From an uncultured Sphingomonadales bacterium (GTDB lineage Bacteria > Pseudomonadota > Alphaproteobacteria > Sphingomonadales > Sphingomonadaceae), in NCBI GenBank assembly GCA_937898525.1, contig CALCBC010000075.1, forward strand, positions 1-7,575: a stretch of 7,575 bases of DNA, read 5' to 3'. This document shows positions 1-6,343 of this stretch, one piece after another. How positions within the stretch are numbered: position 1 is the first letter of the stretch; every line of letters begins with the position of its first letter. The notes below the pieces were generated by a model. It was not told the DNA's origin and made no database searches. It saw nothing but the letters and a program-made list of their open reading frames with translations. A program made the position numbers and the translations under genes.

Positions 1-1014
1 GTCGCGGATCACGCGGCTCTGCACCTTGTCGCCCTCGCGCCCGGCATAGGGGCTGTCGTTGACGCCGAAGGTCATCGCCAGCGTCGGCGGGTCGATCGGG
101 CGCGCGGCAATCGGAGTGACGACCGCGGGGCTGGCGAGCGTGTTGGAGACGGTCGCCTTGGTCAGCCCGGCGATGGCGACGATGTCGCCCGCCTCGGCGC
201 TCTCGACCGGCACGCGCTCGAGCCCGCGGTAGGCGAAAATCTTGGTCGCGCGGCCTTCCTCGACGGGATTGCCGTCGACGTCGATCGCCCTGATCGGCAT
301 GTTGACCTCGAGCCGGCCGCTTTCGATGCGACCGGTGAGGATGCGGCCGAGGAACGGGTCGCGGTCGAGCAACGTCGCGAGCATGGCGAACTCGCCGTCG
401 ACCGGCTTTCCCGGAGGGGGCACATGGCCGACGATGACCTCGAACAGCTCGACGAGATCGCCGCTGCGGGCGTCGGGATCGGCGCTGGCGTAGCCGGCGC
501 GGCCCGAGGCGTAGAGACACGGGAAATCGAGCTGCTCGTCGTTGGCGTCGAGCGCGACGAACAGGTCGAACACCTCGTTGAGCACTTCGTCGGCGCGCGC
601 GTCGGGGCGGTCGATCTTGTTGATCACCACGATCGGGCGCAGGCCGAGGCCGAGCGCCTTGCCGGTGACGAACTTGGTCTGCGGCATCGGGCCTTCGGCG
701 GCGTCGACCAGCAGGATCACGCCGTCGACCATTGAGAGGATGCGCTCGACTTCGGCGCCGAAGTCGGCGTGGCCGGGAGTGTCGACGATGTTGATGCGGA
801 AAGTCTCGTTCGAGCCCGGCGGGGCCCACTCGACCGAAGTCGGCTTGGCGAGGATGGTGATCCCGCGCTCCTTCTCGAGGTCGTTCGAATCCATCGCCCG
901 CTCCTCGACCCGCTGGTTCTCGCGGAAGGTGCCGGACTGGCGGAACAGCTGGTCAACCAGGGTGGTCTTGCCGTGATCGACGTGCGCGATGATCGCCACG
1001 TTGCGCAGGCTCAT
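1..1014 (-). CDS. typA: TypA/BipA translational GTPase, N-terminal 338 codons (3' end outside window)
   Basis: Ribosome-associated GTPase of the EF-G/LepA class that acts in ribosome assembly and stress or cold adaptation (family knowledge). The reverse strand reads open from an ATG at 1014 to the window edge. Visible motifs: the P-loop AHVDHGKTT at residues 10-18, the switch I element RGITI at 50-54, DTPGH at 78-82, and NKID at 132-135, the guanine-specificity motif. The G domain spans about 1-200, the beta-barrel domain II about 205-300, and domain III begins near 303. The family is about 605-610 residues long, so roughly 55% is present. The start is the family-typical MSLRNVAIIAHVDHGK. No strong Shine-Dalgarno is seen (GAAAG is the best candidate). 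The gene is transcribed divergently from the transaldolase-like gene. EF-G and LepA are less likely because the motif spacing and the QTKFV region fit TypA. Confidence 0.96.
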   Translation of the reverse strand, partial: MSLRNVAIIAHVDHGKTTLVDQLFRQSGTFRENQRVEERAMDSNDLEKERGITILAKPTSVEWAPPGSNETFRINIVDTPGHADFGAEVERILSMVDGVILLVDAAEGPMPQTKFVTGKALGLGLRPIVVINKIDRPDARADEVLNEVFDLFVALDANDEQLDFPCLYASGRAGYASADPDARSGDLVELFEVIVGHVPPPGKPVDGEFAMLATLLDRDPFLGRILTGRIESGRLEVNMPIRAIDVDGNPVEEGRATKIFAYRGLERVPVESAEAGDIVAIAGLTKATVSNTLASPAVVTPIAARPIDPPTLAMTFGVNDSPYAGREGDKVQSRVIRD

Positions 1015-1240
1015 GGGAACGGTCTTTCGAATGGGGATGCGGGCGCGCGCACTTAGGGACTGCGGGGGGCGCTGTCCACCTTTGCGGCTGCGCGGCGTCA
1101 GGCTGGGCGGTGCACGATGCGCCCAACGAACAATTCCTGTCGCCGCGCGAAGCAATGCGGGGGGTTATCCTTCGCGCCAAGTTTGCTAGGGCGACTCGCG
1201 TGATTGCCGGCGCCCCGCGCCGCCCCACCGGAGAGACCCG
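1015..1240. other. Divergent intergenic region between typA and the transaldolase-like gene
   Basis: These 226 bases must carry the promoters for both flanking genes. I cannot assign a convincing -35/-10 pair. A weak candidate -10 for the rightward gene lies in the TTTGCTAGG stretch at 1182-1190. An inverted repeat with arms TGGGCG (1104-1109) and CGCCCA (1120-1125) encloses the palindrome GTGCAC (1110-1115) and could be an operator or a chance hairpin. A good Shine-Dalgarno, GGAGAG, sits at 1230-1235, five bases before the rightward ATG. No small ORF with a credible start and RBS was found here. Confidence 0.5.
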
Positions 1241-2473
1241 ATGAACGAACAAGTGCTGGCCACGCCGGTCGCCGATTCCACGCTCCACCCGCTCGAGCAG
1301 CTTGCCGCCACCAATCCCGATGCCGAGATCTGGTGGGATTCGAGCCCGCTGATCTACCCGAGCTGGAAGGAGGAGACCCTCGCCAAGGCTCCCGAGGGCG
1401 AACGCGCCGTGTGGGAAGCGCAGCTGACGCGGTTCTACGACGACGCGACGATCAGGACCGAAGGCACGATGGGCTTCCGCGGCGTCACCACCAATCCGCC
1501 GCTGAGCCTGCAGGCGATCAAGCTCGCGCCCGAACTGTGGGCGGCCGAGATCAGGCAGATCGCCAAGCAGAACCCGGGCCTCGATTACGAGGGCGTGTAC
1601 TGGGCGATGTATCTCGACCTCGTGAAGAAGGGTGCGGAGGCGATCCGCCCGGTGTTCGACAAGTCGGGCGGCAAGTACGGGTTCCTCTCGGGCCAGGTCG
1701 ACCCGCGCTTCGTGCGCGACGGCGACAAGATGCTCGCGCAAGGCCTGCAGATCGCCGCGCAGGGACCGAACGTGATGGTCAAGCTGCCGGGCTCGAAGGA
1801 AGGCTACGAGGTGCTCGAGGAACTGACCGCGCGCGGGATCAGCACCAACAACACCACGAGCTTCACCGTGGCGCAGTACATGCGCTGCATGTCGGCGGTT
1901 TCGGCCGGGCTGTTCCGGGCCAAGGCGGCCGGCGTCGACCTCAGCAAGTGGCGCTCGGTGATCACGCACATGTCGGCGCGCCTCGGCGAGCTCAGCGACT
2001 GGAAGACCGAGGCCAAGGCTCGCGGGATCGAGCTGACCCTGCCCGAGATTCGCGACGGCGAGGAAGCCGTGCTCAAGCGTGCCTACCACTACGGCAAGAG
2101 CGTCGGGCATCCCTCGAAGATGCTGCAATGCTCGATGCGCGTCGAGAAGGACGAGCGAACCGGCAAGACCGTCAGCCGGCACATCGAGGACTTCGCCGGC
2201 AGCGACATGGTCTACACCTGCCCGCCGGGCTACATCGCCGGGTTGATGAGCGCCGACCTCGCGCCCTTCGACCCGAACGCGATCGACCGCGAGCCGAACA
2301 AGGCGAGCCTCGAGAAGCTGCTCAAGCTGCCGAGCTTCCGCCAGGCCTACGAGTTCGACGGCATGCGGCCCGAGCAGTTCGCACACTTCGGCAGCTTCAA
2401 GGCGACCGAAACCGAGTTCGCCGCGGCGACGCGGCAGACGGTCGACTTCGTGCGGATGACGCTCGAGGGCTGA
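1241..2473 (+). CDS. Transaldolase-family protein, divergent long form (410 aa)
   Basis: Probable TIM-barrel Schiff-base aldolase of the transaldolase family; substrate unknown. Seen: a first-strand Asp (D33), GVTTNPPLS at 81-89 (the transaldolase N35 region), VMVKLPGSKEG at 178-188 with K181 as the expected Schiff-base lysine, and GISTNNTTSF at 199-208, where N203 and T205 fit N154 and T156 of E. coli TalB. Two Arg fit the phosphate-binding residues (R247, and R300 in CSMR). Odd points: the TalB Glu96 position (EVD motif) is Gln here (GQVD, 151-154), as in fructose-6-phosphate aldolases, and the ISPFVGR motif is replaced by ITHMSAR (241-247). At 410 residues it is longer than TalB (about 316), with an extra N-terminus and a distinct C-terminal tail from about 340. 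The start has a good RBS (GGAGAG at 1230-1235). The neighbours do not suggest a pathway. Family membership is fairly sure, specific activity is not. Confidence 0.85.
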   Translation: MNEQVLATPVADSTLHPLEQLAATNPDAEIWWDSSPLIYPSWKEETLAKAPEGERAVWEAQLTRFYDDATIRTEGTMGFRGVTTNPPLSLQAIKLAPELWAAEIRQIAKQNPGLDYEGVYWAMYLDLVKKGAEAIRPVFDKSGGKYGFLSGQVDPRFVRDGDKMLAQGLQIAAQGPNVMVKLPGSKEGYEVLEELTARGISTNNTTSFTVAQYMRCMSAVSAGLFRAKAAGVDLSKWRSVITHMSARLGELSDWKTEAKARGIELTLPEIRDGEEAVLKRAYHYGKSVGHPSKMLQCSMRVEKDERTGKTVSRHIEDFAGSDMVYTCPPGYIAGLMSADLAPFDPNAIDREPNKASLEKLLKLPSFRQAYEFDGMRPEQFAHFGSFKATETEFAAATRQTVDFVRMTLEG

Positions 2474-2477
2474 GCGC

Positions 2478-3203
2478 TTACAGCCCGGTGCGGCGGGTCC
2501 AGAGGTAACTGCCGGCGTCGGCCTCGAGCGACAGGCTGAGGGTATCGCCCTCGATCGTGAAGGTACGGACGTGCGCAAGGTCGGCGGCCAGGCGCGTGTC
2601 CATCGCGTCTTCGCCGCAGAACGCGCGGGTCATGGCGCCGGGAGCGAATTCGATCGCGCCGCCGCGATCGCTGGCGGCGGTCTGGGTCCAGCGGGAGTTG
2701 AGGCGGTTGCAGTCGAGCTGGAACGCCGCGCTGCCGTCGGCGGCGAAGGTCACGGTGTAGCGCTCGACACGCGGCGGGACGACGCGGCCGATCGCGTCGT
2801 CGGAGGATTCGAACGCGACGAGCCGCCAGGCGGTGCCGGCGAGCGGTGACGCGGATCGGCGGTCGTCGGGCGGGCTCATCGTGCTCTCCTGCTCCTCGCA
2901 CTCGCGGACGGTGCCGGCGGGATCGGTCCAGGTCGCCGAGGTACCCTTGCCGCGCAGCGAATGCCCCTCGCCCGCATAGCTGTAGCCCGAGCCGCTCGGT
3001 TGCAGGAGCAGCTCGGCGTCGACACCCTCGGCGAGGAGATGCGCGATCCCCTCGGTGAAGGTCACGGTGATCGCCGCTGACGGCTCGCAGGCGAAAGTGG
3101 CTGTGATCGGCCCCCGGTCCGGCCCGGCGAGCGGCTCCGAGGGTGCGCAGCCGACGAGAGCCAACGGGGCCAGAACCGGCACGAGAGCGAGCTTCGGGGA
3201 CAT
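2478..3203 (-). CDS. Lipoprotein with MliC-like domain fused to a META domain
   Basis: Predicted envelope lipoprotein of 241 residues. The signal sequence ends in the lipobox LVGC, with acylated Cys19; Ala at +2 suggests outer-membrane sorting. Residues about 33-104 resemble MliC (membrane-bound inhibitor of C-type lysozyme): C39 and C102 are placed as the domain disulfide, with an SGSGYSY motif at 70-76 and the downstream RGKG at 84-87. Residues about 120-238 match a META (HslJ-like) domain: LAGTAWRLVAF, an FAADGS turn, DCNR at 164-167, a second Cys at 196, and a final SYLWTR strand. MliC domains bind host or competitor lysozyme; META domains have no agreed biochemical role. The start is supported by GAGGAG at 3210-3215, six bases upstream. 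The stop lies four bases from the stop of the convergent transaldolase-like gene. Lysozyme inhibition here is inferred from the domain only. Confidence 0.88.
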   Translation of the reverse strand: MSPKLALVPVLAPLALVGCAPSEPLAGPDRGPITATFACEPSAAITVTFTEGIAHLLAEGVDAELLLQPSGSGYSYAGEGHSLRGKGTSATWTDPAGTVRECEEQESTMSPPDDRRSASPLAGTAWRLVAFESSDDAIGRVVPPRVERYTVTFAADGSAAFQLDCNRLNSRWTQTAASDRGGAIEFAPGAMTRAFCGEDAMDTRLAADLAHVRTFTIEGDTLSLSLEADAGSYLWTRRTGL

Positions 3204-3320
3204 CGGATACTCCTCGCAGGCACAACGGCTCCAGCCGCTGACGGGTCCCCGACCCCGCGTCGGGGCGCGACGCTGTCAGTCGGGTTGCGTGGCGGCGGGG
3301 CGCACGCGTAGCAGCGGGCG
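3204..3320. other. Short divergent promoter region (lipoprotein / MFS transporter)
   Basis: These 117 bases separate two divergent genes and should hold both promoters. The leftward lipoprotein has its RBS at 3210-3215. A GC-rich hairpin is visible: CCCCGA at 3247-3252 and TCGGGG at 3260-3265 around a 7-base loop. I see no clear -10/-35 pair and no recognisable operator. In the MFS frame a TAG at 3309-3311 limits any upstream extension of that gene. Confidence 0.45.
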
Positions 3321-4661
3321 ATGCGTGCGTTCCACCTGATCCTCGTCAACAACCTGGTCCAGAACGTGACCAACTTCACGGCCTGGTTCGCGCTGGTCTT
3401 CTGGGCCTTCCTCGAGACGCGCTCGGTGTTCGTGACGGGCATGATCGGCGGGGTCTACCTGGTGTTCACTGCCGGATTCGCGGTGTGGTTCGGCAGCCTC
3501 GTCGACCATCACCGCAAGCGGCGGGTGATGCTCGGCTCGAGCGCGGTGTCGTTCGCTTTCTATGCGGCCTCGCTGGCGATGCTGTCACTGACGCCGGAAG
3601 CTGCGCTGACGCGCGTCGCGGGCCTCGAGCTGTGGCTGCTGGTGCTGCTGGTCATGCTCGGGGTGATCGCCGGCAACCTGCGGATGATCGCGCTGACGAC
3701 GCTGGTCACCGCGCTGATCCCCGAGGACCGGCGCGACAAGGCCAACGGCCTCGTCGGCATGGTTACCGGCGTCGGCTTCGTCGTCACGTCGGCGATCAGC
3801 GGGTTCCTCGTCGCACGAGGCGGGATGGAAGCGACGCTGGTCTTCGCGCTCGCGCTGACGGGGCTCGCGTTCGTGCACCTGCTGTTCGTGCGAGTGCGCG
3901 AGCCGGTGCCCGAGGCCGAGACCAGCGGCGCGCGGCGCGAGATCGACCTCGCCGGGACGATCCGCGTCATCGCGGGCGTGCCCGGACTGTTCGCGCTGAT
4001 CGCCTTCGCCTGCTTCAACAACCTGCTCGGCGGCGTGTTCATGGCGCTGATGGACGCCTACGGCCTGTCGCTGATGGAGGTCGAGGAATGGGGGCTGCTG
4101 TGGGCCTTCGCCTCGTGCGCGTTCATCCTCAGCGGGCTGACGATCGCCAAGACCGGGCTCGGCCGGAACCCGTTGCGCACGATGCTGCTGGTCAACCTCG
4201 CCGTGTGGTCGATCGCGGCGGTATTCACGCTCAGATCCTCGGTCGCGATGCTGGCGATCGCCTGCTTCGTGTGGCTGTTCCTCAATCCGTTCGCCGAGGC
4301 GGCCGAGCAGACCACCTTGCAGAAGGTCGTCCCCTACGAGCGGCAGGGCCGCGTGTTCGGCTTCGCGCAGGCAGTCGAGCAATCGGCCTCGCCGCTGACC
4401 GCGTTCCTGATCGGACCGCTGACGCAGTTCCTGGTCATCCCGTTCATGACCACCGGAGCGGGCGCCGAGGCGATCGGCGGCTGGTACGGTACCGGTCCCG
4501 AGCGCGGCATGGCGCTGGTGTTCAGCGTGACCGGGGCGCTCGGCGTGATGGTGGCGCTGCTGGCGATGGGCTCTCGCGCCTATCGCGTCTTGTCGGAAGC
4601 CTACGCGGCCGGGCAAGCGGCCGTCCCGGCGAGTCAGTCGAGCGCCGGTCCGAACGTATAG
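3321..4661 (+). CDS. Major facilitator superfamily transporter, 12-TM type
   Basis: Inner-membrane secondary transporter of 446 residues; substrate not determinable. The translation is a series of hydrophobic helices, compatible with two six-helix halves joined near residues 190-210 by a charged segment (VREPVPEAETSGARRE). MFS motif A is clear in the TM2-TM3 loop: GSLVDHHRKRR at 58-68. A loop near the C-terminus carries TTGAGAEAIGGWYGTGPERG, which I recall from a subgroup of uncharacterised MFS proteins. The start is the first ATG after an in-frame TAG at 3309, and its context lacks a good Shine-Dalgarno. The last 28 bases overlap the end of the convergent mipA-like gene. Closeness to the lig genes could hint at aromatic-acid transport, but it is on the opposite strand and does not clearly resemble the known aromatic-acid:H+ symporter type, so that is speculation. 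A drug or siderophore exporter is equally possible. Confidence 0.87.
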   Translation: MRAFHLILVNNLVQNVTNFTAWFALVFWAFLETRSVFVTGMIGGVYLVFTAGFAVWFGSLVDHHRKRRVMLGSSAVSFAFYAASLAMLSLTPEAALTRVAGLELWLLVLLVMLGVIAGNLRMIALTTLVTALIPEDRRDKANGLVGMVTGVGFVVTSAISGFLVARGGMEATLVFALALTGLAFVHLLFVRVREPVPEAETSGARREIDLAGTIRVIAGVPGLFALIAFACFNNLLGGVFMALMDAYGLSLMEVEEWGLLWAFASCAFILSGLTIAKTGLGRNPLRTMLLVNLAVWSIAAVFTLRSSVAMLAIACFVWLFLNPFAEAAEQTTLQKVVPYERQGRVFGFAQAVEQSASPLTAFLIGPLTQFLVIPFMTTGAGAEAIGGWYGTGPERGMALVFSVTGALGVMVALLAMGSRAYRVLSEAYAAGQAAVPASQSSAGPNV

Positions 4662-5446
4662 GTCAGGCCGGCGCCGAACCAGAACTGGTCGCGCGACCCG
4701 TAAGTCAGCACGATCGGCGAATCCGCCGCGTCGCCGGTCAGGCGGTCGTACTTCGCGTACGCGACGAGGCCCCAGTGCCGCGAAAGCTGGGTCAGCACGG
4801 AAGCGGTCGCACCGTAGGCGTGGATGCCGCCGCCCGGATCGTAGGCCGGGAGGCCGCTCGGCACCGAGTCGGCCGGCGCGACGCCGAACCACGCGTCGTG
4901 ATAGGTGTCGTCGCCCCAGGTCAGGCGCGGGCCGATCGAGGCCAGCCAGCGGTCGCCGTCGCGCACGATGAAGTCGGCGCCGGCCGTTCCGACCCAGCCT
5001 TCGTGCCCGCTGACGCCCTTGCGCAGCTCGGCGCTGAGGCGGAAGTTCTCGCTCGGCTGGAAGCGAACCGCGCCGCCGAGCTCGAGGCTGAAGCCGACCT
5101 TCGGCAAATCGGTGCCGACGTCCTTGGCGGTCCGCGAATCCTCGAAATTGGCGACCGGGGCGAGCGAGAGGCCGCCGCTGCGCACGAGATCGATACCGAA
5201 GCTGTCGTCGGGCGCCTCGAACCTGAACGGCGTGTCGCCGCGGGCGATATCGAGGTTGACCATCGCGCTCGGCTGCAGGTCGTCGGAGCCGGGATGCCGC
5301 GGCGTCATCTGGCCGCCGGCCGTGACGCGGTAGCGCCGCGGCTCCTTGCCGGTCGCATCATCCTGCGCGGAGGCGGGGAACGAGCAGGCGAGAGCGAAGG
5401 CGCCGGCAACCAGCGAGGCACGGCGCGAAAGGGCTGACGTAAGCAG
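4634..5446 (-). CDS. MipA/OmpV-family outer-membrane beta-barrel protein, probable CTG start
   Basis: Predicted outer-membrane barrel of the MipA/OmpV family (MltA-interacting/scaffold or porin-like). Visible: a family-like first strand YRVTAGGQMTPRHPGSDD, many alternating amphipathic strands, and a near-terminal GLTYTF strand, followed by five extra residues. The first in-frame ATG is at 5308 (residue 47 here) and lies inside the mature barrel. Upstream in the same frame is a clean signal peptide: Arg-Arg n-region, h-region LVAGAFALACSF, cleavage PASA|QDD. Between the in-frame TAG at 5474-5476 and 5308 there is no ATG, GTG or TTG. I place the start at CTG 5444-5446, eight bases after GGGGGG (5455-5460), giving 270 residues and a mature protein near 243. 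Alternatives are another rare start, or an indel in the G6 tract joining a TTG at 5484-5486. The gene lies 27 bases after ligI on the same strand, so it may be co-transcribed. Family call good, start uncertain. Confidence 0.78.
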   Translation of the reverse strand: MLTSALSRRASLVAGAFALACSFPASAQDDATGKEPRRYRVTAGGQMTPRHPGSDDLQPSAMVNLDIARGDTPFRFEAPDDSFGIDLVRSGGLSLAPVANFEDSRTAKDVGTDLPKVGFSLELGGAVRFQPSENFRLSAELRKGVSGHEGWVGTAGADFIVRDGDRWLASIGPRLTWGDDTYHDAWFGVAPADSVPSGLPAYDPGGGIHAYGATASVLTQLSRHWGLVAYAKYDRLTGDAADSPIVLTYGSRDQFWFGAGLTYTFGPALD

Positions 5447-5454
5447 AAGGATAT

Positions 5455-5460
5455 CCCCCC
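5455..5460 (-). promoter_or_regulatory. Shine-Dalgarno-like G6 run that favours a CTG start for the mipA-like gene
   Basis: The reverse strand reads GGGGGG, then ATATCCTT, then CTG. The eight-base spacing is typical for a ribosome binding site, and the run can pair with the anti-SD CCUCC core using one G-U pair. It is the only purine-rich block between the ligI stop and the signal-peptide coding region. A homopolymer of six is also where an indel error could hide. Confidence 0.45.
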
Positions 5461-5473
5461 GTTTGTGTGGCCC

Positions 5474-6343
5474 CTAGTCGGACCAATAGAGCAGTTCGGG
5501 GTTCGTAACCAGCAGCTTACGCTGGAGTTCCTCGGTCGGTGCGATTCGCGGGATCATGTCGACGAGGTGGCCGTCGTCGGGAACGTTGTCCTGCATGTTC
5601 GGGTGCGGCCAGTCGGTGCCCCAGATGCAGCGGTCGGGATAGTCCTCGACCAGCGGGCGGACAGCCTCGGCGAACTTGTCCCACGGGTCCCCTGTCGGGT
5701 CGAGCCGGTCGGGGCAGGTCGGCTTGAAGTGGATGTCGGGCCGGCTGTCGAGCAGGCGGCGGAAGGCTTTCATGTCGCGGCCGTCGGGGCCTTGCGTCAC
5801 GTCGGGGCGGCCCATGTGGTCGATCACCAGCGGCACCGGGATCGCGTCCATGAACGGGCGCAGTTCCTCGAGGATGTCGGCCTCGAAGTAGATCACCACG
5901 TGCCAGCCTTTCGGCAGTCGCTTGCTGACTTCGAGGAACTTGTCCTTCGGCGCGTCGTCGACGAGGCGCTTGAGGAAGTTGAAGCGGATGCCGCGGATGC
6001 CCCCGGCGTGGAGCCGGGCCAGCTCTTCCTCGGAGATCGCCGGATCGACCACCGCGACGCCGCGGGCCTTGCCGTCCGACCTGGCGATCGCGTTGAGCGT
6101 CGCGGCATTGTCGGTGCCGTGGCAGCTCGCCTGGACGATCACGTTCTTCGCGAACCCGAGGTGGTCGCGCAATGCGAACAGCATCTCGGGCCCGGCGTCG
6201 TCGGGCAGGTACTTGGCCCTGGGGCTGAACGGGAACTGCGCCATCGGCCCGAACACGTGGCAATGCGCGTCGATCGCGCCGGGCGGCGGGACGAAGCGCG
6301 GCTTCGAGGGGTTCGGGTGCCAGGATACGATGCGGTCGGTCAT
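5474..6343 (-). CDS. ligI: 2-Pyrone-4,6-dicarboxylate lactonase (LigI)
   Basis: Hydrolyses 2-pyrone-4,6-dicarboxylate (PDC) to 4-oxalomesaconate in the protocatechuate 4,5-cleavage pathway; a cytoplasmic amidohydrolase-superfamily enzyme that works without metal. The 289-residue translation closely matches SYK-6 LigI as I recall it, including the start SWxxxPSKPR and PPPGAIDAHCHVFGPMAQFP. Active-site candidates are H27 and H29 (HxH after strand 1), H176 (DHMGRP) with R179, and D244 (WGTDWPHPNMQD). These equal H31, H33, H180 and D248 of SYK-6 with a constant offset of four. The start at 6343 is preceded by AGGGAG (6349-6354) five bases away; a longer reading frame upstream runs through the repeat region and ligU antisense-free frame and was not used. 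ligU lies 143 bases upstream on the same strand and the mipA-like gene 27 bases downstream. Confidence 0.96.
   Translation of the reverse strand: MTDRIVSWHPNPSKPRFVPPPGAIDAHCHVFGPMAQFPFSPRAKYLPDDAGPEMLFALRDHLGFAKNVIVQASCHGTDNAATLNAIARSDGKARGVAVVDPAISEEELARLHAGGIRGIRFNFLKRLVDDAPKDKFLEVSKRLPKGWHVVIYFEADILEELRPFMDAIPVPLVIDHMGRPDVTQGPDGRDMKAFRRLLDSRPDIHFKPTCPDRLDPTGDPWDKFAEAVRPLVEDYPDRCIWGTDWPHPNMQDNVPDDGHLVDMIPRIAPTEELQRKLLVTNPELLYWSD

Noticed and set aside
1204..2508. 434-codon forward ORF in another frame of the transaldolase-like gene
   Set aside because: Low-complexity Arg/Ala/Gly-rich shadow frame with no recognisable domain; the true frame is the one with the Lys and Asn motifs.
953..2578. 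541-codon reverse-strand ORF antisense to the transaldolase-like gene
   Set aside because: Its translation is rich in Arg, Ala, His and Gly with no family motif, and it covers a gene with clear conserved motifs and a good RBS. Long antisense frames are expected at this GC content.
3585..4892. 435-codon reverse ORF antisense to the MFS gene
   Set aside because: Compositionally biased toward Arg, Gln, His and Glu, without membrane or enzymatic motifs. The forward strand gives a typical MFS protein.
3485..5437. 650-codon forward ORF across the MFS and mipA-like genes
   Set aside because: It spans two real genes in wrong frames and is dominated by Arg, Ala, Gly and Asp. It is a GC-driven shadow.
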